From: a virus
DNA: 64,000 bases
Virus record (IMG/VR): IMGVR_UViG_3300045972_000138
Location: 1-64,000 of that record
Strand: one strand, 5' to 3'
Shown: positions 13,536 to 20,183 of the stretch, in pieces
Position numbering within the stretch: the stretch's first letter is position 1
Layout of the letters: each line of letters begins with the position of its first letter
Translations under genes and position numbers: made by a program
Notes under the pieces: model-generated
Database searches by the model: none
Told to the model about the DNA's origin: nothing
The model's input: the letters and a program-made list of their open reading frames with translations, nothing else

Positions 13536-13784
13536 ATGCAAAAAGAAAAAGATAATGTTAAAGCTTTGGCTAAAGAAAACGACCATAAAGAAAAAGAATA
13601 TAAGACATTCGATGATTATTCAAAGAAAGATATAGAAGGTACAACTTCACATATTGGTTTTGAAAAAACAGAATACGAACATTTTACATCACCAGTACCA
13701 GAACCAACTTCTGTTGCAATGTTCATTGCTGGTATTGCGCTATTTGCGACCATCATTAAAGTACGTACTAATAAAAATAGATAA
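13536..13784 (+). CDS. PEP-CTERM-like membrane-anchored protein
   Basis: An 82-residue protein. Residues 1-52 are very charged (Lys/Glu/Asp). Residues 54-57 are VPEP, followed by a hydrophobic span (58-75) and a basic tail (KVRTNKNR), the three-part exosortase sorting signal of Gram-negative bacteria. No N-terminal signal peptide is visible, which real PEP-CTERM substrates need, so it may instead be a tail-anchored protein with a chance match. If real, the host carries an exosortase. Confidence 0.6.
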   Translation: MQKEKDNVKALAKENDHKEKEYKTFDDYSKKDIEGTTSHIGFEKTEYEHFTSPVPEPTSVAMFIAGIALFATIIKVRTNKNR

Positions 13785-13787
13785 ATA
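13780..13787 (+). promoter_or_regulatory. late promoter octamer GATAAATA
   Basis: Overlaps the stop of the PEP-CTERM-like gene and precedes the tRNA at 13794 by 6 nt. Confidence 0.5.
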
Positions 13788-13793
13788 ACATAT

Positions 13794-13885
13794 GCGAGCG
13801 AGACTTGGCAGTCAGGGAGAGCTTATACCTCTCTTAGCCCCAGATTAGGGTTCTCGAGAGAGTTCGATCCTCTCCGCTCGTACCA
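13794..13885 (+). tRNA. atypical tRNA, Ile anticodon (TAT), long variable arm
   Basis: Acceptor GCGAGCG/CGCTCGT with encoded CCA. Perfect anticodon stem GAGAG/CTCTC around CTTATAC gives TAT, reading AUA. T-stem GAGAG/CTCTC. The D-arm is reduced to GACT-TGGC-AGTC (4-nt loop), and a variable arm of over 20 nt contains its own AGCCC/GGGTT stem. The combination fits no standard bacterial tRNA-Ile. Confidence 0.6.
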
Positions 13886-13890
13886 AATTA

Positions 13891-13982
13891 GGAAACTTGG
13901 CAGAGTCCGGTTTATTGCAACAGTCTTGAAAACTGTCGGGGTTTAAAAGCCCCCGTGAGTTCGAATCTCACAGTTTCCGCCA
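13891..13982 (+). tRNA. tRNA-Ser (TGA)
   Basis: Class II tRNA: acceptor GGAAACT/AGTTTCC, G73, anticodon stem ACAGT/ACTGT around CTTGAAA (TGA), long GC-rich variable arm, encoded CCA. Confidence 0.95.
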
Positions 13983-14036
13983 AAAAAGAGAATAAATGAC
14001 GATACCGATAAAAATACAGTTAGATGACAATAAAGT

Positions 14037-14064
14037 AAAAAAGGACCATAACGGTCCTTTTTTC
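14037..14064 (+). terminator. intrinsic terminator after tRNAs
   Basis: AAGGACC-ATAA-CGGTCCTT followed by a T run. It ends the tRNA unit. The rest of 13983-14171 holds no supported gene. Confidence 0.85.
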
Positions 14065-14171
14065 TTATGTGTGCTAGCCAACATTATAGTAGTACTTCAA
14101 TGTTAATACTAATGCTTATCAGCTTTTACAGATATACTACTTAAATAATACATAAATCACTGGAGATACAA

Positions 14172-14414
14172 ATGACACCTACAGATACATTATCAGAAAA
14201 TGGTATTCACTATACTACTTTTTCTTTGACTCCACGACAGATGCAGGTATTATTACTTGTATGTAATAGGGGTTTGCCAAATAAGAAAATAGCCTCTTCT
14301 TTAGGTATATCCGAGAGCACAGTTAAGATACATGTTAGTGCAATATTAAAGGCATACGGTGTCGTAAATAGAACGCAACTTGCATTAGTTTCGAGAGTAT
14401 CCTTAACTGCATAG
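14172..14414 (+). CDS. LuxR/GerE-type HTH transcription regulator
   Basis: An 80-residue protein that is essentially one LuxR-C-terminal HTH: LTPRQMQVLLLVCNRGLPNKKIASSLGISESTVKIHVSAILKAYGVVNRTQLAL, including the hallmark ESTVKIHV recognition helix and NRTQL. There is no receiver or ligand domain, so it would bind DNA constitutively or dimerise with a host LuxR-family protein. A GGAGA site lies 5 nt upstream. Confidence 0.88.
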   Translation: MTPTDTLSENGIHYTTFSLTPRQMQVLLLVCNRGLPNKKIASSLGISESTVKIHVSAILKAYGVVNRTQLALVSRVSLTA

Positions 14415-14445
14415 TACTGACGCATATCGTATGCTCAAGTAGTAT

Positions 14446-14462
14446 AAAAATACGGTATTTTC
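14446..14462 (+). terminator. weak AT-rich hairpin
   Basis: AAAATACGGTATTTT is nearly self-complementary and lies 32 nt after the LuxR-type gene. Low GC makes termination doubtful. Confidence 0.35.
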
Positions 14463-14532
14463 TATGTAAGTAATATTGGATAACAGGAAAAAGGATTCTG
14501 TCATCTGATAAAACTTTTAAAAGGAAATTAAA

Positions 14533-15300
14533 ATGGCAGACATCGTAACAGGCACCACAACGGGCCAATTAGACTTAACAGCAGTATTGCAAGATCACGC
14601 AGACATTCGTCGTGAAGCAGCATTAAACACAGCAGACATTCGTCGTGAACAAGAACAAATTGGTTCCGACATTCGTCGTGAAACAGCTAAAGAAGCAAGC
14701 GACGTAATTGACGCAACAAAGACAGCAGCATGGGCAAATTCTGACCGCACAGGTACAGAAGCTGACCGCGTAGTTGCTCAAGACACAGCATATTTCATTG
14801 CAGCTCAGTCGCAAAACTTCTCTAATGCAACAGCATTGGCAGCATTAACAGCATCTAACAATGCTAACTTCAACCAAACTCTTGCAGCTATTCAATTAGC
14901 AGGTCAGCAATCGACAGCAGCAGCAGCACTTGAAGGTGCTAAGAATGCAGCAGCAACAGCACTTGAAGGTGCTAAAGCAGCCGCAGCAGCAGCGTTAGGT
15001 CAGGCAATGATTGGCACTGCAATTGTTGCTGACGGTAATTCTACTCGTGCGTTGATCAATACATTGAAGATGGAAGAATTGAATCGTGTCTTAACTGAAC
15101 GTCAAGCTGAAATCATTGAACAACGTGGTGATGCACGTTACTACAAAGATGGTATGAACAATGTACAGACAAATGCATTATCTTCGCAGATCAATGCGTT
15201 GCATAGTCAGTTTCAAGCGGCAACACAGGGTACCGTTAACTTCGGTACAATGAGCGGCAGTGCTGGAACTAATACTTCAACAAACAACACTGTTCGTTAA
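14533..15300 (+). CDS. Ala-rich coiled-coil protein with DIRRE repeats
   Basis: A 255-residue low-complexity protein. Residues ~20-60 repeat A/SDIRRE three times with ~13-residue spacing; residues ~110-160 are strongly Ala-rich (LEGAKNAAATALEGAKAAAAAAL); the C-terminus is Ser/Thr/Asn-rich. A long alpha-helical rod is predicted, perhaps a virion or fibre component. An AAGGA site precedes the ATG, and a terminator follows. Confidence 0.7.
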   Translation: MADIVTGTTTGQLDLTAVLQDHADIRREAALNTADIRREQEQIGSDIRRETAKEASDVIDATKTAAWANSDRTGTEADRVVAQDTAYFIAAQSQNFSNATALAALTASNNANFNQTLAAIQLAGQQSTAAAALEGAKNAAATALEGAKAAAAAALGQAMIGTAIVADGNSTRALINTLKMEELNRVLTERQAEIIEQRGDARYYKDGMNNVQTNALSSQINALHSQFQAATQGTVNFGTMSGSAGTNTSTNNTVR

Positions 15301-15324
15301 ACTTATCGTTAATTGATAGAATAT

Positions 15325-15362
15325 AAGACCGGCTATCTTACAAAGATTGTCGGTCTTTTTTT
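15325..15362 (+). terminator. intrinsic terminator
   Basis: AAGACCG and CGGTCTT arms followed by a run of about seven T. Confidence 0.85.
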
Positions 15363-15375
15363 AAGGAGAGATTTT

Positions 15376-15609
15376 ATGTATTATAATGAATATTATCGTC
15401 ATGGCGAATATCGCTATCACAGCGAATACCGTCGCAATGACCACCACTGTTGCAATCACAATAGAGGATTTAATGATATGCTATTATTTCAATTAATTTC
15501 TCGCCGTAGTTGCTCACCTACACCACAATATATTCCGTATCCTGTAATGATGCCAGCAGTATATTCTGCACCGGCTTATTACGCTGGATATCCTTATCGC
15601 TTAATGTAA
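15376..15609 (+). CDS. Tyr/His/Arg-rich small protein
   Basis: A 77-residue protein from the ATG with AAGGAGA 6 nt upstream; the longer frame from 15313 crosses the terminator and is rejected. The N-terminal half is YYxxYRHGEYRYHSEYRR-like with two adjacent Cys and several His (DHHCCNHN). The C-terminal half is Pro/Tyr/Ala-rich. Unstructured and possibly metal-binding; function unknown. Confidence 0.6.
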   Translation: MYYNEYYRHGEYRYHSEYRRNDHHCCNHNRGFNDMLLFQLISRRSCSPTPQYIPYPVMMPAVYSAPAYYAGYPYRLM

Positions 15610-15621
15610 GGAAAGTTTGAA

Positions 15622-15984
15622 ATGGACGAAACAAGAATACAGCATAAGTTTGAATTATTAAAAATAGCAAGAGAGATGCTGAATGAAGAATATTTAAATA
15701 AGCGTGCAGAAGATCACAATAGATGGATAGCAGCAAATGATCTAGCAAAATTACAAAATAGGTTACGAGTACCTTATCCGCCTTTTGTTCCATTTCCTAC
15801 AGAGGCAGATATATTGTATAAGGCTCGTGCTCTATATGCATTTGTGTACGACGAGACAGAAGAAGAAACTGTTGAGTCTATCCCGACAACCGATGTTGTT
15901 GTAGAAGAATACGCTGAAAAGATTATAGCGAAACCACACGGTGTATTGCCCGGCTGGATAAGACGATCGCGTAATGAGCAATAA
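15622..15984 (+). CDS. unknown helical protein
   Basis: A 120-residue soluble acidic protein with a long N-terminal helix and a Pro-rich centre (PYPPFVPFPTEADIL). It overlaps the next small gene by 11 nt. No family recognised. Confidence 0.6.
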   Translation: MDETRIQHKFELLKIAREMLNEEYLNKRAEDHNRWIAANDLAKLQNRLRVPYPPFVPFPTEADILYKARALYAFVYDETEEETVESIPTTDVVVEEYAEKIIAKPHGVLPGWIRRSRNEQ

Positions 15985-16138
15985 TGAATTAGAACTATTA
16001 AGAATATTAAAACCACTATCTGCATTAGAACATAAAGATGTATTAATATCAATTTCTTGGATGGTATTGCAAATATTGCTGGAGCATAAAAGAAGTAAAC
16101 CAAATTTGACAGACACTAAGATAAATAGTAAACTATGA
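15974..16138 (+). CDS. 54-residue helical protein
   Basis: A short ORF starting MSNNELELLRIL, overlapping the upstream gene by 11 nt and the KTSC gene by ATGA. It reads as a Leu-rich helix pair. The tight overlaps on both sides support it; function unknown. Confidence 0.5.
   Translation: MSNNELELLRILKPLSALEHKDVLISISWMVLQILLEHKRSKPNLTDTKINSKL
16120..16127 (+). promoter_or_regulatory. late promoter octamer GATAAATA
   Basis: Only 7 nt before ATG 16135, inside the end of the upstream ORF. It is close for a late promoter, so the octamer may be incidental here. Confidence 0.4.
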
Positions 16139-16365
16139 GAATTATAGAACTATTATTAGAAAAGCCAGTACAGTCATCTTGGATTGTCGACATCTCCCAC
16201 AATAGGCCTAATAAAACGATAACAATGCGTCTATCGAATGGCAGATCTTATTCTATACCCGGTATTACACGAACAACGTTTGAGCAATGGACACGGGCGC
16301 CGTCTAAAGGTAGATTCTTCCATAGATACATTGCTGGAAAATTTAAAGCAACCAGAATAAAATAG
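16135..16365 (+). CDS. KTSC-domain protein with capsid-targeting-like N-terminus
   Basis: A 76-residue protein. Residues 1-9 (MRIIELLLE) resemble the capsid-targeting start of other genes here. Residues ~15-72 match the KTSC domain (WIVDISHNRPNKTITMRLSNGRSYSIPGI...FEQWTRAPSKGRFFHRYIAGKF). KTSC is a small domain of unclear function, often appended to RNA- or DNA-processing enzymes. Packaging into heads is inferred from the N-terminus only. The stop overlaps the next GTG. Confidence 0.75.
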   Translation: MRIIELLLEKPVQSSWIVDISHNRPNKTITMRLSNGRSYSIPGITRTTFEQWTRAPSKGRFFHRYIAGKFKATRIK

Positions 16366-16835
16366 TGAACGATACTAAATTCCAAGAAAAACTCGCAATA
16401 GGCACAGCAGGCGAAGATCTTGTATATCCGTGGCTTAAGGCAAATAATGGTTTTGTGCAAGATATGCGGTATCAAAAACACGAAAAAGGTAGCGGCCCGC
16501 GCCTAGAAGGTACAGAGGCTACAGTTGTACTACCCGACTTCGCAGTGTGGAATAAAAGTCCGAATAAAGGCAATTTTTTAGTCGATGTAAAGGTAAAAGA
16601 CTCTGTATACCCTGTTAACGGTAAGATGTGCTTTACAGTAGATAAGAAATTTGAAGATTATAAGAGATGCGTACAAATAATGAATATGGGATTCCTGAAG
16701 ATTATATTCATTTACGAAAACAGATTCTATGTATATAAAGATTCAGAAGTAACCTGTACAACAGTATATAACAACAAATATAGTAAAGGTACCGTATATT
16801 GTTTCGAACGCAATATAAAGAAGATTGAATATTAG
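16365..16835 (+). CDS. PD-(D/E)XK nuclease-like protein
   Basis: A 156-residue protein with the restriction-endonuclease fold pattern: GTAGEDLVYPWL helix with E17, LPDFAVW (D58), and NFLVDVKVKD (D74-x-K76). The spacing resembles Holliday-junction resolvase/VSR-like nucleases. It starts at a GTG overlapping the upstream TAG. The likely role is nicking or cutting DNA in repair or recombination; the substrate is unknown. Confidence 0.72.
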   Translation: MNDTKFQEKLAIGTAGEDLVYPWLKANNGFVQDMRYQKHEKGSGPRLEGTEATVVLPDFAVWNKSPNKGNFLVDVKVKDSVYPVNGKMCFTVDKKFEDYKRCVQIMNMGFLKIIFIYENRFYVYKDSEVTCTTVYNNKYSKGTVYCFERNIKKIEY

Positions 16836-16836
16836 T

Positions 16837-17109
16837 ATGGGTGATGGTAATTTTGCATTAGGCCCGCGTGGGTACAAAGATTCGTTCTTTGATAAAATGA
16901 AAAAGAAGCCAGCCGTACAGGCCGTATTAGATAATCTAAATGATTATACGGTTGAAGAGATTTCGAATTTACAAGGCTCACATTTTCCGCAATGGATAAG
17001 AGATGCACTTGTAAGAAAGAAAGAAGGAATGACTAAAGGTGATATTTTAGCTCGTGCAGAAAGCATAGCTGAAAAAATGAACGAGTATCACAGGTTAAAT
17101 AATAAATAA
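16837..17109 (+). CDS. unknown helical protein
   Basis: A 90-residue soluble protein (begins MGDGNFALGPRG) starting just after the nuclease stop. ATG 16837 is preferred to TTG 16825. The helix-rich sequence TVEEISNLQGSHFPQWIRDALVRK recalls small DNA-binding or scaffold proteins, but no family is recognised. Confidence 0.6.
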   Translation: MGDGNFALGPRGYKDSFFDKMKKKPAVQAVLDNLNDYTVEEISNLQGSHFPQWIRDALVRKKEGMTKGDILARAESIAEKMNEYHRLNNK

Positions 17110-17115
17110 GTATAT

Positions 17116-17189
17116 GCTGGTTTAGTATAGTGGTATTATGCTGCCCTCGTAACGCAGTGACATTGGTTCAATTCCAATAACCAGCACCA
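17116..17189 (+). tRNA. tRNA-Thr (CGT)
   Basis: Acceptor GCTGGTT/AACCAGC, loop CTCGTAA (CGT) on a CTGC/GCAG stem with one C-C mismatch at the loop, T-loop TTCAATT, encoded CCA. Confidence 0.85.
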
Positions 17190-17192
17190 CCG

Positions 17193-17267
17193 GTCCCTAT
17201 AGTTCAACGGATAGAATGTGAGATTCCGAATCTCATGATACAGGTTCGATTCCTGTTAGGGGCACCA
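17193..17267 (+). tRNA. tRNA-Arg (CCG)
   Basis: Acceptor GTCCCTA/TAGGGGC, anticodon stem TGAGA/TCTCA around TTCCGAA (CCG), encoded CCA. It begins 4 nt after tRNA-Thr. Confidence 0.9.
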
Positions 17268-17286
17268 ATCTCAACAAGAAGGCTTA

Positions 17287-17493
17287 ATGGCATCGTATTA
17301 TAAAGAAGGTAGCAAGATTCAATTCGAAGGCTACAAAGGTGAAGTTACAAAGATAACAGAAACCTATAGAAAAAATGTGTTAGTGGTCAAGGTAACATCG
17401 TTTCCCAGAACCAAAGGTATAAATAGTTCATCATCGTTAGGGTTATTTGAATACCCGGACGGTAAATTAGAATTTATGGCATTCATAGATTGA
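17287..17493 (+). CDS. small beta-rich protein, unknown
   Basis: A 68-residue protein (EGSKIQFEGYKGEVTKI...YRKNVLVVKVTSF), probably a small SH3- or OB-like barrel. It lies between tRNA genes with an AGAAGG site. Its TGA overlaps a late octamer. Function unknown. Confidence 0.6.
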   Translation: MASYYKEGSKIQFEGYKGEVTKITETYRKNVLVVKVTSFPRTKGINSSSSLGLFEYPDGKLEFMAFID

Positions 17494-17499
17494 TAAATA
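17492..17499 (+). promoter_or_regulatory. late promoter octamer GATAAATA
   Basis: Overlaps the upstream stop; 5 nt before tRNA-Arg (CCT). Confidence 0.5.
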
Positions 17500-17504
17500 T
17501 AAAA

Positions 17505-17579
17505 CTCGGCATAGTTCAATGGATAGAACGGGGCACTCCTAACGCTCAAGTGTAAGTTCGATTCTTACTGTCGGGACCA
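17505..17579 (+). tRNA. tRNA-Arg (CCT)
   Basis: Acceptor CTCGGCA/TGTCGGG with wobble pairs, D-stem GTTC/GAAC, loop CTCCTAA (CCT), T-loop TTCGATT, encoded CCA. Confidence 0.85.
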
Positions 17580-17595
17580 TAATACACCTGTATTA

Positions 17596-17603
17596 GATAA
17601 ATA
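17596..17603 (+). promoter_or_regulatory. late promoter octamer GATAAATA
   Basis: Lies 19 nt before the ATG at 17623. Confidence 0.7.
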
Positions 17604-17622
17604 CTAAACAGGATATAGTATT

Positions 17623-18093
17623 ATGGCACAAATAACTCCACCACAAACTGACGAAATGCTAGACAGGCATAGATTCTATGCCACTGTCGCTACGAGTTTG
17701 AGTTACGATAAAGATGCCGATGAAGCTGCTGTATTAACTCGGAACAGGTTGCACGCTCGTGTAGACGAGGTTGCCAATGTATCTAAACAATCGGCTGATG
17801 CATTATCCGAAATAAAAACCCAAGCAAGAACATTAGCAAGTATAGCAAGCGTTGTGTGGCTTATTCTTGGCGGCGGCGTCTCTTGGTATTTGGATAAAAC
17901 AATTACCAAGCTAGACAACTATATAGGCATTATTGAAAAAGATCAGCGCAAAATAGAAGATCTAGAAAAAGAAGTGGCAACATTGCAATCGCAAAAAGAG
18001 AGTATAGATGCTCTCAAGCGAGTTACTGGTACATTACAAACAGAAATTGACGAATTAAATACAAAGCGTAATCCATTAACGGGACCTCGTTAA
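17623..18093 (+). CDS. coiled-coil protein with one membrane span
   Basis: A 156-residue protein with a helical N-terminal half, a central transmembrane segment (residues ~72-92, IASVVWLILGGGVSWYL), then a ~60-residue coiled coil (EKDQRKIEDLEKEVATLQSQKESIDAL). The layout suggests an envelope-spanning lysis or structural accessory. It shares its stop with the start of the PstS-like gene (TAATG), so the two are probably made together. Confidence 0.65.
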   Translation: MAQITPPQTDEMLDRHRFYATVATSLSYDKDADEAAVLTRNRLHARVDEVANVSKQSADALSEIKTQARTLASIASVVWLILGGGVSWYLDKTITKLDNYIGIIEKDQRKIEDLEKEVATLQSQKESIDALKRVTGTLQTEIDELNTKRNPLTGPR

Positions 18094-18527
18094 TGAATCG
18101 TATTAAGGTATTTCTTGCTGCATTATTGTTGTCTGCATCTCTGCACGCAACTGAACCAATGGTTAGCATCGGAAACGTACCTTCAGGTGATAATATAACA
18201 AGACAAGAGGTGGTATGGTTTTATACACTGAAATATAAGACTTGGCCCGATGGCTCTTTAGTAAAGATTGTCTTGTTAAGTGACGATTCTCCAGATCACG
18301 CCGAATTTGTACGTAATGTACTAGGATTGACAGTTAACCAATATCGTAGGCAACTTGATTTATCTATAAACAGCGGCGCAGGTGTAAATTTAATTAGAGT
18401 AAGAACACCTGCAGAAATGATTAAGATTGTAGAAACAACGCCATATTCTTTAGGATATATTTCTAAAGATTACTTAATTTTACGTGGAGCAGATAAGAAT
18501 GTTAAAGTTCTTCGTATTGTTGATTAG
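18093..18527 (+). CDS. PstS-like periplasmic protein
   Basis: A 144-residue protein with signal peptide MNRIKVFLAALLLSASLHA. The mature part looks like one lobe of phosphate-binding PstS-like proteins: ITRQEVVWFYTLKYKTWPDGSLVKIVLL, HAEFVRNVLGLTVNQYRRQL, and TPAEMIKIVETTPYSLGYIS, the usual 'V..tpgaIGYv' end. It is much shorter than full PstS (~300 residues), so it is a single-domain derivative. Adjacent to an outer-membrane barrel gene. Confidence 0.75.
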   Translation: MNRIKVFLAALLLSASLHATEPMVSIGNVPSGDNITRQEVVWFYTLKYKTWPDGSLVKIVLLSDDSPDHAEFVRNVLGLTVNQYRRQLDLSINSGAGVNLIRVRTPAEMIKIVETTPYSLGYISKDYLILRGADKNVKVLRIVD

Positions 18528-19548
18528 TATTCTGTGTGTGTTTTCGGCACACAGCGAAGTTACATTGTCGGGCTATGCAACGGCAACGTATTTTAGTGAG
18601 CCCGATTATTCATTGCCTATTGGAAGAATAAATGCTCGAGCATATATACCATTGACAAATGAATTAACAATTTCTGCGGCAGTCACTACATTAGGTGATC
18701 CACTAGATGAATTATTCTTAAATTGGCAAATACCGACACCACCGCATTGGAAAGATGGAGACTTTACATACGCATTAAACATTGGTAGATACGGACGTAT
18801 AAGTTCCTTATACAATAGTGTCTTTGACAGTCCTGCAACGCACGGGTTAGCTATGCTACCTCCTGGGATTTATACATTGCGATTATTAAAGGCTGATTTA
18901 GATATGGCTGATGGTGTACAATTAATTGCACGTAAAAAAATAAATCACGAAGACTTGATTACTGTTAGAGCAGCAATTGGGACTGGTATAAAAAGCGTAA
19001 AAGAATATACAGACAAAGAATTACTAAATACCACCTTAGCTAAGGTTTATTCAGTTACCCCTGTAAATAATGGTGCCATAGATTTATCGATTGAATATAG
19101 TGATGATAATTCTAAATTTTATATATCGCACAACGAATTTCCGTATACATCGAACGTCCCCGGTATACCTAAACTGCAACAATCATTTGATAGAATCGGT
19201 GTATCATACGATTTAGGTTATATATTAGTCGAGGCCGAAATGGCACATACAATTGCATTGTATTTAAATAATGCAGGAACCACAGTTAATGATGAAACAT
19301 TTGATGGTGCAAGTATTGTAATACGCCATCCAATAAACGATGAATACACGATTTATACATCTGCGTCAAATATGAAGAATGTTAAGAATTATACTATGAG
19401 AACAAATAGTGTAGGAATAACATACACTAAAAATTCATACACGATTTCTGCAGAAATAATGGACGGGTCTGGAACAATGCACCCAAATCAGGATAATACC
19501 GGAACACAATGGTCTTCGTTTATCCTAACTTTCACTAAAACATTCTAA
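18499..19548 (+). CDS. outer-membrane beta-barrel (porin-like) protein
   Basis: A 349-residue protein starting at ATG 18499 with GGAG 8 nt upstream, overlapping the PstS-like gene by 29 nt. Signal peptide MLKFFVLLISILCVFSAHS, then alternating amphipathic strands (VTLSGYATATYF, RINARAYIPL, TISAAVTTLG) and a C-terminal aromatic strand ending in Phe (SFILTFTKTF), the BAM signal of outer-membrane barrels. It may alter uptake or block superinfection at the surface. A terminator follows. Confidence 0.78.
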   Translation: MLKFFVLLISILCVFSAHSEVTLSGYATATYFSEPDYSLPIGRINARAYIPLTNELTISAAVTTLGDPLDELFLNWQIPTPPHWKDGDFTYALNIGRYGRISSLYNSVFDSPATHGLAMLPPGIYTLRLLKADLDMADGVQLIARKKINHEDLITVRAAIGTGIKSVKEYTDKELLNTTLAKVYSVTPVNNGAIDLSIEYSDDNSKFYISHNEFPYTSNVPGIPKLQQSFDRIGVSYDLGYILVEAEMAHTIALYLNNAGTTVNDETFDGASIVIRHPINDEYTIYTSASNMKNVKNYTMRTNSVGITYTKNSYTISAEIMDGSGTMHPNQDNTGTQWSSFILTFTKTF

Positions 19549-19551
19549 AAG

Positions 19552-19576
19552 AAAAAAGGCACCTAGGTGCCTTTTT
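19552..19576. terminator. bidirectional terminator
   Basis: AAAAAGGCACCTAGGTGCCTTTTT is palindromic with A and T tracts on opposite sides. It lies between two convergent genes and can serve both. Confidence 0.85.
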
Positions 19577-19593
19577 GTTTGATTAAATCCTAA

Positions 19594-20019
19594 TTAAAGA
19601 ATTAAATCTGCCTGACCTGCTGTAGTAGCAGGTTGCGTTGACCAACTATAGCTTGTTACAGCGATATTGATTGGTGCACCGACTTCTGCAGGTGTTGTTT
19701 TTGCAACGTTGAAAATATCAACGCGGAATTGTGCAATCTTAGCGCAAGGTAATGCAGAACCACCAAACGGTGTTGCAAGAACAAAACACTGACCTGGAAG
19801 TAATCCAGATAATGCACTTGCATTTACCATAAACACTGTCTCTGGTGCATGTACCAATGCAGCATCTTGCACTACATAGGCGTTAGAACCCGTTTGCTTA
19901 ATAATGTAAGCACCTGTTGCTGTTGTACCATCGGCGAATTTAACACCGTTAACTTTGATGTGACCAGAACCTGCTGTTACTGGCAATCCGAACCATTTCT
20001 TTTGAATTGGGCGACCCAT
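19594..20019 (-). CDS. putative virion structural protein, reverse strand
   Basis: A 141-residue protein, one of only two genes I support on the minus strand. It begins MGRPIQKKWFG...GHIKVNGVKFADG, a start I associate with small structural proteins of T4-like aquatic phages (from memory), followed by Ala/Thr/Gly-rich beta sequence. AAGGAG precedes the start, and a reverse-strand GATAAATA lies ~80 nt upstream, so late expression is expected. Confidence 0.72.
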   Translation of the reverse strand: MGRPIQKKWFGLPVTAGSGHIKVNGVKFADGTTATGAYIIKQTGSNAYVVQDAALVHAPETVFMVNASALSGLLPGQCFVLATPFGGSALPCAKIAQFRVDIFNVAKTTPAEVGAPINIAVTSYSWSTQPATTAGQADLIL

Positions 20020-20100
20020 AATATACTCCTTAATGAATAGTTACTCCGCACATAGCGGGATCTACTTTATCCAACAAGGACCTATTTCCTCATTGTCTGC

Positions 20101-20108
20101 TATTTATC
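20101..20108 (-). promoter_or_regulatory. late promoter octamer GATAAATA (reverse strand)
   Basis: Forward sequence TATTTATC. It is correctly oriented for the minus-strand structural gene starting at 20019, supporting a real promoter motif. Confidence 0.7.
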
Positions 20109-20121
20109 AAAATTAAACCAG

Positions 20122-20150
20122 TTGACACATCTTTACACCTATAGCATAAT
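20122..20150 (+). promoter_or_regulatory. sigma70-type promoter TTGACA-N17-CATAAT
   Basis: Perfect -35, optimal spacing, one-off -10. Predicted start ~20157 for the rIIA-rIIB operon, divergent from the late minus-strand gene. Confidence 0.8.
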
Positions 20151-20183
20151 TGAGGCTAGTAACAAACACAGAAAGACCACACA

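Noticed and set aside
13996-14106. 36-codon ORF after tRNA-Ser
   Set aside because: It runs straight through the intrinsic terminator at 14037-14064 and lacks a good ribosome site.
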